A stretch of 64,000 nucleotides of DNA from Afifellaceae bacterium. Its GTDB lineage: Bacteria; Pseudomonadota; Alphaproteobacteria; Rhizobiales; Afifellaceae. The stretch lies in contig JANQRH010000009.1 of assembly GCA_028284625.1 (NCBI GenBank), positions 1 through 64,000 of the forward strand, written 5' to 3'. Of the stretch, positions 21,775-30,032 are shown one piece after another; position 1 is the stretch's first letter, and each line of letters begins with the position of its first letter. The notes under the pieces were generated by a model. That model saw only the letters and a program-made list of their open reading frames with translations. It ran no database searches and was not told where the DNA came from. A program made the position numbers and the translations under genes.

Positions 21775-21919
21775 GCTGATTGGGAGGTCTGCGCAACGCC
21801 GAGGCCTGCGGCGCTTATGGGGTGCTGGTGCAGGCTGGGGCGGCGAGCCGGCAATCGCGCTTTGCAGCAAACTCGGCATGCGCGAGGACGTGCTGCATTT
21901 CGAGATTGAGGTGAGGTAG
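21775..21919 (+). pseudogene. Decayed 3' fragment of a second AAC(3)-I-like gene
   Basis: This segment aligns by eye with 19952-20103, the 3' part of the acetyltransferase gene. Matching blocks are GCTGATTG, GTGCAGGC, the GAGCCGGCA region and an almost perfect 3' end coding MREDVLHFEIEV before a TAG stop and GGGGC. Small deletions break the frame in the 5' half, and everything upstream of codon about 105 is missing. It is a remnant of a tandem copy or of a duplication made when the radical SAM gene arrived. Confidence 0.8.
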
Positions 21920-21957
21920 GGGCAGACCGTCATCGACGGCTAGCGCCAGCGCCCGAC

Positions 21958-23518
21958 CTACCTCCATCCAGTCAGTTCTTTAGACCGCGAGTAAATTGTA
22001 TCGGCGCGTAGCAATAGGAACTTGTCGTAGTCATCCTCCTTTGCAGCAGCATAGGCCTCGTCAGAAATAAGGTTCGACTCAAGCGCAGGTCTCAGGTTCT
22101 TGCCAAGGCTCGCTTCAACGTCTTTGAGATAATCAGATGGTGCGCGATTTGAAATTTTCTTGTTGCTGTCTGCTGTTAGCATAATGTAGTTCGCAAGAAG
22201 GCTCGCTCTCCGGTTGCTTGCACCTCTTGCGATGAGGTAGTTGCGAGGGAAGAAGTGATGAAACTCCCTAGAGTTCGCATGGTGCAGCGCCTTGTCGAGG
22301 TCGACTTTCTGTCCCGTGAGAAGGTCGACCGGATGATTAAAAGCTAGAAGTAGCGTCAGTATCTTTGCATGTGCAGTGTTGAGGCGAAACTGCTGTGTAG
22401 TCCAAATTGCCGATCCCGAATCGCTCACCGGCGCTTCAAGTTCGTCAGATCGTGCTTCTGCAAAGTTCGCCGCTGCCTGTCGATCCGCGGCCATGTTGCC
22501 CGTGTTCCAACCACCAAAGTAGCCGGTCACAGCCGTTCGCCAGAACCATTGCTTGAGCGCGTTGATTGGCGTACGGAATGTGCCGGTCAGATGGGATGGA
22601 AAGTTCGGTAGCGAGGAAATCTACAGCGCGTTTGTATGCGTCTCGCGTCGCGTCGCTTGCTTGAATGAGCTGGTCGGGCTCATACCGTCGCAAATTGTCA
22701 ATGCTGCCTTCCGAATAGCCTCCCCCCATCGCCGACGAAAGGCTCCGGAGGATCACTTTACGGTCGAGCCCCCCAAAGTTCTTTTCGGCGATATCGGCCA
22801 GGAGCGCATCTATCTGATCGAAAAGGTCAAACCTATCGCTCCAGGTCGCGGCCCGCATGAGGTCGACGATCGTGAGGGGAGTGCCACGGCTGTTGATGCG
22901 CTCGAAGATAGGTCCGACGTCTTCAATCGACATCTCAAGGAGAGTGACGGTGGCGATCTTGTAGTCCTTGAGCCGGTTGAAGAGCTCGTTGCCGGCCGTT
23001 TGGAGTTTGTCGGCATCTGGTTCAGAAGAAACGCGCGAAAGCTGAGTGAAGAAGCGGGCGGGATCCGAAAGCCAGTTTAGGCGCATTTGATGGTTCGGCG
23101 GGCTATCGACTGTGTCCATGTGAAAGAAACGTGAGGTGCGGAGGTCGTACGCGATATTCCACTGGCTGTTCGGATCAGCTCCATTCCAATACAGCGCACC
23201 GCAGACAGACGAGAGGCGTTGCTGTCCGTCCAGTAGATAGTTCACTGGGTAGTCGTATTGTGTTGGGCCAATTTCGAGGTCGGCGATCGTTCGCTCAGCC
23301 GTTAGGGCCTCCCGGCTCCGCCAAAGCAAAACGCTGCCGATAGGATAGTTCCGCGCGATCGAGTCCCACAGGTCGATCACTTGTTTCTTGGACCAGACAA
23401 ACTCGCGCTGGAACTTTGGAAGGATAATATCACCGCTGAGGATGCGTGCGGCAAGCTCCTCGACCCTGTCAACCGTTGGCTGGGGTGCCTTATGCATTTC
23501 GGCCTTTCCTGTCGCCAT
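21958..23518 (-). pseudogene. GmrSD-like restriction protein (DUF262 + DUF1524), frameshifted
   Basis: Two overlapping frames together make one protein of about 520 residues. The upstream frame (23518 to about 22560) has the DUF262 motifs PKFQREFVWSKKQV and LLDGQQRLSS. The downstream frame (about 22575 to 21958) continues with NALKQWFWRTAVTGYFGGWN, the DUF1524 HNH-type motif FHHFFPRNYL and the typical block NKKISNRAPSDYL. The switch is a +1 shift close to 22550-22575, just after IPYANQ. The intact family is a type IV modification-dependent restriction enzyme for phage defence. It lies 139 bases past the 3' end of a tRNA gene and is less GC-rich than its surroundings, which suggests transfer. 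A sequencing error could also explain the shift. Confidence 0.82.
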
Positions 23519-23657
23519 CTTAGTTCACCCTCACTTCAACCTAACGTAGCCTGTCGAGTTATGGGTTGCCACGCAAGACCGGCTGCACAGGAGTTGTTGC
23601 AAGACGAATGTCGACTATCGCCCCAACATAGCCGGCACGAACGTCGGAAGCGAAGAA

Positions 23658-23733
23658 TGGTGGGTCCGGCAGGACTCGAACCTGCAACCAGACGGTTATG
23701 AGCCGTCGGCTCTAACCATTGAGCTACGGACCC
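23658..23733 (-). tRNA. tRNA with CAU anticodon (probably tRNA-Ile2, else elongator Met)
   Basis: A complete cloverleaf of 76 nt with encoded CCA. Acceptor arm GGGTCCG pairs with CGGACCC, the D arm is AGCTCAATGGTTAGAGC, the anticodon stem GACGG/CCGTC encloses CTCATAA and the T arm is GCAGGTTCGAGTCCTGC. The CTCATAA loop with a tRNA-Ile2-like body favours the lysidine-modified isoleucine tRNA over elongator Met. Confidence 0.93.
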
Positions 23734-23869
23734 CCGCCCCGACCTAAGTCGTTCGGCCCTCGCGGGCAAGCTTCGGCGCGAGCGCTGTGGGCAAGCGGCC
23801 TTCGCCGATCTTGCCGCCGCCGCATTTCTTGGCCATGGCGGGGGCGACAAGCATCAGCGAGGTTTCGTC

Positions 23870-24604
23870 ATGAGAGCTCAGATCGGCACGCTTCTGGTCG
23901 CCGCCGCGCTTCTTCTGCCGCTCACCGGCATTGCCGCCGCGCAGGAGGGGCCACAGCGGCCGCGCATCATGGTGATGGCAGGGGAGGGGCTCGTTCAGGC
24001 GCCGCCCGACATGGCGACGATCACGCTCGGCGTGGTCGCCGGGGATGAAAGCGCCAGCGCGGCCCTTGCCGCCAACAATGCGGCGATGAGCGATGTCATC
24101 GACGCGCTGAAGGCGGAGGGCATCGAATCGCGCGACCTGCAGACGTCGGGCTTCTCCGTGCAGCCGATCCTGTCGCAGCCGCCGCGCAACTACGATCATT
24201 CCGTGCCGTTCAAGCCGGAGATTCTCGGCTACCGCGTGCGCAACAATGTCACCGCGCGCATCCGCGATCTGGCGCGCGTCGGCGCCATCCTCGACTTAAG
24301 TGTCAACCTCGGCGCCAATTCCGTTTCCGGGCCGAATTTCGGGGTCGCCGATCCGCAGCCGCTGGAGGACGAGGCGCGCCGCGTGGCCATGGCCGACGCT
24401 AAGCGCAAAGCTGAGCTTTATGCAGAAGCGGCGGGCGTCACGCTCGGGCCGGTCGTGCGCATTGAGGAGAGCGTTCAGCATCGGCCGCAGACATTTGAGA
24501 TGCGGGCCGCCATGCCGGCCGCGGTGGAAGCTGATGTGCCGATTGAAAGCGGCGAGCTGACCTTCCGCGCGCAGGTCTCCGTGTCCTGGCGGCTTCGGAA
24601 CTGA
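23870..24604 (+). CDS. SIMPL (DUF541) domain periplasmic protein
   Basis: A 244-residue exported protein with a signal peptide (about 1-25, ending AAAQEG). It has the DUF541/SIMPL fold: GEGLVQAPPDMATITLGV near the N-terminus, the GYRVRNNVTARIRDL strand and the DAKRKAELYAEAAGVTLG helix. Family members such as YggE are linked to oxidative stress tolerance, but their mechanism is unknown. It stands alone. A pair of REP-like repeats follows it. Confidence 0.88.
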   Translation: MRAQIGTLLVAAALLLPLTGIAAAQEGPQRPRIMVMAGEGLVQAPPDMATITLGVVAGDESASAALAANNAAMSDVIDALKAEGIESRDLQTSGFSVQPILSQPPRNYDHSVPFKPEILGYRVRNNVTARIRDLARVGAILDLSVNLGANSVSGPNFGVADPQPLEDEARRVAMADAKRKAELYAEAAGVTLGPVVRIEESVQHRPQTFEMRAAMPAAVEADVPIESGELTFRAQVSVSWRLRN

Positions 24605-24669
24605 TTGCGCGCGCCGCGTTGCGCCGTTTGCGGGATAACCGAAGGGAGCACCAAGATTGGCACTGCTCT

Positions 24670-24824
24670 TAACCCTCCCCTTGAGGGAGGGTCGAAGGCG
24701 GCTTGCCGCTTTCGGGGAGGGGTGAGCGCGCAGCCGCTGCGAAACGACGCTCACCCCCTCCCGGAGTTTGCCGCGGCTTCGCCTTCGCAAACTCCGACCT
24801 CCCCTTGAGGGGGAGGTTATGGGG
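24670..24824. repeat. Inverted pair of REP-like palindromic units
   Basis: Two units face each other. The left one (24670-24723) reads AACCCTCCCC, TTGAGGGAGGG, TCGAA, an inner stem GCGGC/GCCGC and CGGGGAGGGG. The right one (about 24756-24824, minus-strand sense) has CATAACCTCCCC, AGGGGAGGTCG, an inner stem of GAGTTTGC/GCAAACTC and CGGGAGGGGG. The spacer carries a further inverted repeat, TGAGCG/CGCTCA. The outer parts are conserved with the units at 44838 and 45275, while the inner stem differs yet still pairs. The element fills the gap between the SIMPL and metallo-hydrolase genes. Confidence 0.85.
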
Positions 24825-24853
24825 CCGCGGTTACGCGGACGTAGCGCGTCGGT

Positions 24854-25687
24854 TCAAAACCCCGGCAGCACCAAAACGGTCGGCGTCTGCGGCAGGTTGC
24901 GCACCGACACGATGGTTTCCGGCGTGGCGTTGACCTCCACTTCGAACGTCTCGCCGAGTTGGGCGAGGAAGCGCTGCAGCGTGGATGAGCCGAAATAGTG
25001 CATCGGCAGGACGAGCCGCGCCTTGACGATCTGCAGCGTGTCGACCATCGCCGCCTGGCTCATCGTGTAGGAGCCGTCGACCGGCACCATCACCACATCG
25101 AGCTGGCCGATGAAGGAGAGGTCCTCGTCCGCCAGGCGATGATGCAGGTGCCCGACGTGGCCGATGCAGAGCTGCGCCGTCTCGAAGATGAAGATGGAAT
25201 TGCCGTCGGGGATGCGAAAGCCGCCGCCTTCCAGGTCGAAGCCGCGGCGGATGTCGGTCGTCACGTTGCGGATGATGACGTCATCGACGGTGACGTTATG
25301 CTCCGCCTTGCCGCCTTCGGGGTTCCAGCCGCGCAGCACATATTCGATGTCTGGGTGGATGTCGTTGGTCCAGTGCGACGTGTGCGCCTGGTTCATGGTG
25401 ACGACGCGCGGCACGATGCCGCCGGCATAGCCATTGTAATCAGTGGCGATGGTCACGCCGCCCGGGCTAGTGATGAGAAAGGTCGAGTGACCGACGAAGC
25501 GGATCGACACTTCCTCCGCCGCCGGCGACTGCATGCCCTCCTGTGCCGGGATATAGGAGACCGGCACGGTCTTCGGCGCGGATTGGGCAATCGCCAGGCA
25601 GCGGCTTTGCGTGATCTGCGCAATGGCCGGCTGCGCCACAACGGCAAACAGGACTGCGGTGAGAAGTGACTTAACCGGCAAATTCAT
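24854..25687 (-). CDS. Exported metallo-beta-lactamase-fold hydrolase (UlaG-like)
   Basis: A 277-residue protein with a signal peptide (about 1-23, ending AIAQ) and an MBL-superfamily fold of the UlaG/L-ascorbate lactonase-like class: IRFVGHSTFLITSPGGVTI, TMNQAHTSHW in place of the usual HxHxDH, GHVGHLHH and LPMHYFG. The metal-site His residues are partly different from classical members (AHTSHW), so catalysis is uncertain. Export is unusual for this subgroup. No functional partner is adjacent. Confidence 0.75.
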   Translation of the reverse strand: MNLPVKSLLTAVLFAVVAQPAIAQITQSRCLAIAQSAPKTVPVSYIPAQEGMQSPAAEEVSIRFVGHSTFLITSPGGVTIATDYNGYAGGIVPRVVTMNQAHTSHWTNDIHPDIEYVLRGWNPEGGKAEHNVTVDDVIIRNVTTDIRRGFDLEGGGFRIPDGNSIFIFETAQLCIGHVGHLHHRLADEDLSFIGQLDVVMVPVDGSYTMSQAAMVDTLQIVKARLVLPMHYFGSSTLQRFLAQLGETFEVEVNATPETIVSVRNLPQTPTVLVLPGF

Positions 25688-25901
25688 TGTGCGCCTCCTG
25701 CCGCCATCTTATCGCGCGGTGGTTCGGCGGCAATCGGTCGGCGGCGATTGGTCCGCGGCACGTCGGCGCGGAATTCGCGCAAATGCCGTTGTGAACACGC
25801 GCTGCCGCCGTCTCAATTCATGGTGATAGGCTAACCGAAATCGTCCGACCGCACGTATCTATGGCGAGAGGGAGCGCAGACCTGATTGCCAAGGAGTGAC
25901 T

Positions 25902-26249
25902 ATGCAGCGATCGATTCCGATTGTCCTTGCCACGGTGCTGACCGTCGGCGCCGCCATGATCCCGATATCCTCAAGCCAGGCCGCGCCGGCGCGCGTGTCG
26001 CCGGCCGTGGTGCAGTCGTTAGGCGACAGCGGCCAAATCGAAACCGTCGGGTACAAGCGCCATTGGGGCCACAAACGGCATTTCAAGCGCCACGGATTCC
26101 ACCGGCGCCATCATCCGCACTTCCGTAAGCGCCACAGCTATTTCGGCCATCCGCCGTTCTATCTTGGGCATCCGCACTTTGCGCGGCGGCACTACGAATG
26201 GGGCTACAAGCGGCCGCACCGTCACTACCGGCATTTCTACCGCTACTGA
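25902..26249 (+). CDS. Small exported His/Arg-rich protein
   Basis: A 115-residue protein. An N-terminal Sec signal (about 1-28, ending SQAAPA) is followed by a short linker, then about 65 residues dominated by His, Arg, Lys, Phe and Tyr (HKRHFKRHGFHRRHHPHFRK and similar). The His-rich tail could bind metals or anionic envelope polymers. I do not recognise a family. AAGGAG stands in front of the ATG at 25902. A strong terminator follows. Confidence 0.7.
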   Translation: MQRSIPIVLATVLTVGAAMIPISSSQAAPARVSPAVVQSLGDSGQIETVGYKRHWGHKRHFKRHGFHRRHHPHFRKRHSYFGHPPFYLGHPHFARRHYEWGYKRPHRHYRHFYRY

Positions 26250-26277
26250 CGCCAGCTGCTTGCCGAAGCCACAAGCA

Positions 26278-26304
26278 AACGGGGCCGCGCTTTGCGGCCC
26301 CGTT
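26278..26304. terminator. Hairpin terminator between convergent genes
   Basis: A perfect 11-bp stem (AACGGGGCCGC / GCGGCCCCGTT) with a GCTTT loop lies between the His-rich gene (plus) and the GST gene (minus). The T tracts are weak on both sides. It could serve both directions. Confidence 0.75.
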
Positions 26305-26329
26305 ATTGTTCGCGCAATTTGTGCGTCGC

Positions 26330-26956
26330 CTAGGTCGGCGGCATGGTAGCGGCGAAGCTTGGCCGGCCGGCGTTCCGCTCAAAATACTTCGTCAGCGTCT
26401 CGGAATTGTCGATGCGGGCGCCGGCCTCCGACGTTCCCTTCAGATAGAAGAGGATCGGCATGAGGTTGATGTCGGCCAGTGAAAAGCCGTCGCCGCTGAG
26501 ATAGTCGGACTTCGCCAACGTGTTCTCAATCACACTGAGCTGGCGTTCCACGTCCGGCATCACCTCGCCGATCACGGTGGCGTCCGGCTCGCGGCCCTCA
26601 CGCTGGGGAAACACATAGCCGGCCAGGAAATAGCGGCGGACGAGCGACTGATCCATGATCGTGTTGACGATCGATATCCATTGCTCAGCGCGCGCCGCGG
26701 CGGCCGGCTCTTTTGGCATTAGGGCGGGGCCGTCGAAGGTGTTGTCGATGTAGGATGCAATCGCACGCGATTCGCAAAGCTCCACATCGCCATGGCGCAT
26801 GACCGGGACCTTGCCGAAAGGATGCACCGCCGTGACGGGATCTGAGTGCGGCGGCTGCGGGTCGAAGGCGTAGGGGACGCCCTTTTCCTCCGCCGCCATG
26901 CGAACGACGCGGACATAGGTGCTCTGCGGCACCCCGATGATGTTCAGATCGGGCAT
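26330..26956 (-). CDS. Glutathione S-transferase family protein
   Basis: A 208-residue cytosolic protein with the thioredoxin-like N-terminal domain (IIGVPQSTYVRVVRMAAEEK, then GKVPVMRHGDVELCESRAI with the cis-Pro and the ESxAI glutathione site) and an all-helical C-terminal domain (SGDGFSLADINLMP). Ser12 or Thr13 probably takes the catalytic role. It is 27 bases downstream of the AHSA1 gene on the same strand, so likely the last gene of the ArsR-AHSA1-GST operon. The substrate is unknown. Confidence 0.88.
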   Translation of the reverse strand: MPDLNIIGVPQSTYVRVVRMAAEEKGVPYAFDPQPPHSDPVTAVHPFGKVPVMRHGDVELCESRAIASYIDNTFDGPALMPKEPAAAARAEQWISIVNTIMDQSLVRRYFLAGYVFPQREGREPDATVIGEVMPDVERQLSVIENTLAKSDYLSGDGFSLADINLMPILFYLKGTSEAGARIDNSETLTKYFERNAGRPSFAATMPPT

Positions 26957-26983
26957 GCTTGAATCCTCCGTTTGTTTTCAGCG

Positions 26984-27433
26984 TCAGGCTTCGACGAGGC
27001 GCGCCAGGCCGTCGAACGAATAGCTCCATCCCTTGTTGTGCATGTCGCGGTTTTCCGCGGTGTCAAAGCCGCGTTGCGTCAGCCGCATCAGCGTGCCGTC
27101 ACCGTCGGCGACGAAATCGACGGCGACTTCCGTCTCCTTGCCGGGTTTGCCGTCGACCAGCCATCCCCAGGTGAAGACAAGCCGGTTCGGCCGGTCGATC
27201 TCGCGGTAGACACCGCCGACGATCCGCTCGTGGCCTTCTTCGCTGCGCATCGTCACCGACCATTCGCCGCCAACGCGCGCGTCGGCGTTGGATTGGGGGA
27301 TCGTCATATTGCCGGGGCCAAACCACTCAGCCATCTGGTCGGGCTCGATCCAGGCGGCGAAGACCCGCTCCGGCGCGGCGCTCAGCCGTCGTTCGATCTC
27401 CAAGACGTGGTCTTCGGCGGTCGCCACGTTCAT
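26984..27433 (-). CDS. SRPBCC/AHSA1-family protein
   Basis: A 149-residue START-like protein of the activator of Hsp90 ATPase 1 (AHSA1) group: RRLSAAPERVFAAWIEPDQMAEWFGP at the N-terminus and NKGWSYSFDGLARLV at the C-terminus. Such proteins bind small hydrophobic ligands. Its start overlaps the stop of the arsR-type gene, a pairing very common in alphaproteobacteria. The ligand is unknown. Confidence 0.88.
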   Translation of the reverse strand: MNVATAEDHVLEIERRLSAAPERVFAAWIEPDQMAEWFGPGNMTIPQSNADARVGGEWSVTMRSEEGHERIVGGVYREIDRPNRLVFTWGWLVDGKPGKETEVAVDFVADGDGTLMRLTQRGFDTAENRDMHNKGWSYSFDGLARLVEA

Positions 27434-27798
27434 TCTTCGCCTCCTTGGCTGTCTTTGTCAGATTGCCGCTCAAGATGCTGCTCAAGGCGGTCGATGGCGG
27501 CGTTCCAGAAGCGGCGCTGCCGTTCCACCCAGTCCTCCACCACAGTGAGGGCATCGCGGCGCACGCGACATACGCGCCATTGCCGGTTGACGCGCCGCTC
27601 GATGAGGCCGGCGGTTTCAAGCACGGCGAGGTGCCGCGAGATAGCCGGTCCGGAGATTTCAAATGGCGCACTCAGTTCGCCGACGGTTTTGTCACCTTCG
27701 GCGATCAGGCGTTCGACAATGGCCAGGCGGTGCGGGTCGGACAAAGCCGCGAACACATCCGCGACCGCGCCGACGTTGCTCGAATGTTGCAGGCTCAT
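27430..27798 (-). CDS. ArsR-family transcriptional repressor
   Basis: A 122-residue winged-helix protein: VFAALSDPHRLAIVERL, the recognition helix region PFEISGPAISRHLAVLETAGLIE and a wing rich in Arg. No Cys pair for metal binding is visible in the helices, so it is more likely a ligand-free or small-molecule-type member, as in other ArsR-AHSA1 pairs. It heads the operon and should regulate it. A 10-bp inverted repeat overlaps its start codon. Confidence 0.88.
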   Translation of the reverse strand: MSLQHSSNVGAVADVFAALSDPHRLAIVERLIAEGDKTVGELSAPFEISGPAISRHLAVLETAGLIERRVNRQWRVCRVRRDALTVVEDWVERQRRFWNAAIDRLEQHLERQSDKDSQGGEE

Positions 27799-27823
27799 TA
27801 TTTAACTTTATCATTAAATAATG
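27796..27823. promoter_or_regulatory. AT-rich inverted repeat over the arsR start codon
   Basis: CATTATTTAA and TTAAATAATG form perfect 10-bp arms with an 8-base spacer. The left arm contains the start codon (minus strand), and no ribosome binding site is seen upstream. This is probably the operator for autoregulation, and the transcript may be leaderless. Confidence 0.7.
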
Positions 27824-27990
27824 AAGCGAGCAAGCGGATGAGCTGACTCCGCGGCCAGCGTCCCTATGAGTGCTTTCGGAAAAGAAGAAGCCGCCGTGGC
27901 AACCGAGACTGAGGGGGGGCGGGTGAACGTCTCGGGGCCAACGGCGGCTAAGTAGGACTGGAGTACTCTGCGCGTGAGCTTGACGCCTCT

Positions 27991-28413
27991 TTACTGCGCG
28001 ATTTCGGTTTCGGTGCGGTCGAAGATCTCGCCGAACTCAGCAACGGTGATGGCATCCATGCGCATCAAAGTTGATGTGTTTCCGACACGGGTCTCAACGA
28101 CGATGCTCGGCTTTGAGGGGACCTCGTAAGCGACGTCCATGCACTCAGCCTGCGCGTCGGGCGAGTCGCCGAAGCAACCGAGCGGGATCGGGAGGTCGCC
28201 CTTCGTGGCGACAGGAAATCCGATCGGCGTGACCGGCGGCGCGTCAGCGGCGGCGTCGAACGCGGCGACGACGCGCGAAACGGCGTAAGTCGCGTTGGCC
28301 TGAACCGGGTTCGATTCCGCCAGAGCGGGACTACGGGTCAGCTCAACGGTGGCGCCCCCCATGGCGACAATCAATGCGGCTGCGGCGATGGCCTTCTTGG
28401 TGTCGATAATCAT
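27991..28413 (-). CDS. Exported protein of unknown function
   Basis: A 140-residue protein with a signal sequence (about 1-32, hydrophobic core AIAAAALIVAMGGA, ending PALAES). The mature part has two Cys (LGCFGDS, AECMDV) that could form a disulfide. I do not recognise a family. The gene stands alone, convergent with nothing, and about 350 bases separate it from the divergent cytochrome gene. Confidence 0.6.
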   Translation of the reverse strand: MIIDTKKAIAAAALIVAMGGATVELTRSPALAESNPVQANATYAVSRVVAAFDAAADAPPVTPIGFPVATKGDLPIPLGCFGDSPDAQAECMDVAYEVPSKPSIVVETRVGNTSTLMRMDAITVAEFGEIFDRTETEIAQ

Positions 28414-28516
28414 TTGACGCTCCCAGGCACCTTTCGGCTGTCCATTGGCGTCGAAACTAGGGATGCGATGCTTCGGCTTCCTTACGCGCCAGCGGCAAAA
28501 TGGTTTCGCGGTTGCC

Positions 28517-28554
28517 CAAATGTTTCCTCAATCCGACAAAGAACGAAACATTTG
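28517..28554. promoter_or_regulatory. Inverted repeat in the 350-bp divergent intergenic region
   Basis: CAAATGTTTC and GAAACATTTG form perfect 10-bp arms with an 18-base spacer. It lies between a divergent exported-protein gene (minus) and the cytochrome c gene (plus). It may be an operator. The rest of 28414-28762 shows no gene that I can support. Confidence 0.5.
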
Positions 28555-28762
28555 CACGGGGTTTTCGGCCGGAAACTCGATTCACCCCAAAAAACCCGCG
28601 GAATCCGCGGCCAAACGGCCTCAATTGTCGCATCGGACCTGGCGGCTCGGCGGCGATCCGCGGCGCGGCAGGCGAGGTGCTGCCGTTAGGGAAGGGCCTG
28701 AGTTGCCTTCCCGGCGCGGTTGTCTTAGCGGGTCGTTATCCATGTTGAAGAGGGGCGAGCGT

Positions 28763-29080
28763 ATGCGACGGTGTCTGTCTGTGTCGGTGATCGTGTTCGG
28801 CGTTATGGCGTTTGAGATCTTCGAAGCGTCGGCGGCGGGCAGTGCGGCGGTCGGAAAAGTCCTCGCCACGACATGGTGCTCGTCGTGTCATTTGGTCAGC
28901 TCTGAGCAGCAGACAGCGACCACCGAAGCGCCGCCTTTTGAAAGCGTGGCGCAACGCTCCGAAGATGAGATTGCGGCGCTCGCCCTGTTCCTCGCCGATC
29001 CGCATCCGCCCATGCCGCAGATGAGCCTGACGCGTCAGGAGATCCAGGATCTGCTCGCCTATATCGCCAGTTTGAAATAG
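28763..29080 (+). CDS. Small exported cytochrome c
   Basis: A 105-residue protein with a signal peptide (about 1-24, ending ASAAGS) and one heme c site, C39-S-S-C42-H43. The distal Met ligand is likely in MPQMSL near residue 86. The C-terminal helix reads LTRQEIQDLLAYIASLK. It should carry electrons in the periplasm. The ATG at 28763 follows GAGGGGCGAG; another ATG at 28742 is in frame. Its last 27 codons are repeated at 30033-30122. Confidence 0.85.
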   Translation: MRRCLSVSVIVFGVMAFEIFEASAAGSAAVGKVLATTWCSSCHLVSSEQQTATTEAPPFESVAQRSEDEIAALALFLADPHPPMPQMSLTRQEIQDLLAYIASLK

Positions 29081-29263
29081 GGGCGGCGGTTCCGCCGCTG
29101 GCTTCACGCGCTTCCGGCGACCTTCAACGCAGCGATTTTGAGGGCGGCCAGAAGACTCAGCAGGGGGGACGATCCAGGAATTGCCGACTCTTACTCCGGA
29201 GCTCGCGTGGTCGGGTAAGGTGGATGCCCTGCCAACCGGCGAGGGAGCCTGGAGCGCTGAGAT

Positions 29264-30028
29264 ATGGCAACGACCCTCATTGTGCTTGCCCACCCGGATA
29301 GGCGTTCGTTCAACGGTACTTGGGCCAAGGCCACCGAATCGGCGTCGAAGGCCTTGGGACATGAGGTGATCTGGTCTGATCTCTGTGCAATGCAGTTCGA
29401 TCCGGTGGAGGGCGCGTCCCACTATTCCGGCATCGATATTGATGCGCCGTTCGATGTTCTGAGGGCGCAGGAGGCGGCCTCGGCGGCGAAGATGCTGCCG
29501 GCGGATGTGATGCGTGAGATCGAGAAGATCCGTCAGGCCGACAGGATCGTTCTCCACTTTCCTCTTTGGTGGTTCTCGCCGCCGGCGATCTTGAAAGGTT
29601 GGTGCGACCGCGTGCTGGTACATGGCGCACTTCACAGCGTGGATGCCCGATTTGACCGCGGGCTCTGTCGCGGCAAGCGCGCGCTGTTTTGTGTCACGAC
29701 GGGCTCAAGTGCCGCCGAAAGCGCCTACAACGGCAAGGAGGGTGACGTTCGGCTGTTACTGTGGCCGCTCGCCTACACGATGCGGTATCTGGGAATGACA
29801 GTGCTGGAGCCCAAGATCATCCACGGCGTGCACGCATACCACGGCGATCAGGCACAACACGGCTTGGAAGCTCGCTTAACCGGCGAGATCGATCGCCATG
29901 CGCAGACGATTGCCGCGTTCGACACCCGAGACATCATCCCGTTCAACCCGGATTCGGACTTCGATGAGGGCGGGTCGTTGCGGCCCGATGCGACAAGCTA
30001 TTCGCATTTCATACGACGGGCGCCCTGA
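29264..30028 (+). CDS. NAD(P)H dehydrogenase (quinone), flavodoxin-like fold
   Basis: A 254-residue protein of the NQO1/KefF family: LIVLAHPDRRSFNGTWA near the N-terminus, IVLHFPLWWFSPPAILKGW in the middle and CVTTGSSAAESAYN around the flavin site. It should reduce quinones or other electrophiles by two electrons with FAD or FMN. A kefC partner is not adjacent. It is embedded between the intact cytochrome c gene and a duplicated 3' end of that gene. Confidence 0.88.
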   Translation: MATTLIVLAHPDRRSFNGTWAKATESASKALGHEVIWSDLCAMQFDPVEGASHYSGIDIDAPFDVLRAQEAASAAKMLPADVMREIEKIRQADRIVLHFPLWWFSPPAILKGWCDRVLVHGALHSVDARFDRGLCRGKRALFCVTTGSSAAESAYNGKEGDVRLLLWPLAYTMRYLGMTVLEPKIIHGVHAYHGDQAQHGLEARLTGEIDRHAQTIAAFDTRDIIPFNPDSDFDEGGSLRPDATSYSHFIRRAP

Positions 30029-30032
30029 CGAG

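Noticed and set aside
21958..23518. Programmed frameshifting in the GmrSD-like gene
   Set aside because: No slippery heptamer, downstream pseudoknot or internal stop arrangement is visible near 22560. A mutation or sequencing error is simpler.
23658..23733. tRNA as attachment site of a genomic island
   Set aside because: I found no second copy of the tRNA 3' end and no integrase gene in the window. The idea is only mentioned as a possibility.
24670..24824. CRISPR array or insertion sequence
   Set aside because: Units are inverted rather than direct, spacing is irregular and there are no cas or transposase genes. They fit REP-like repeats.
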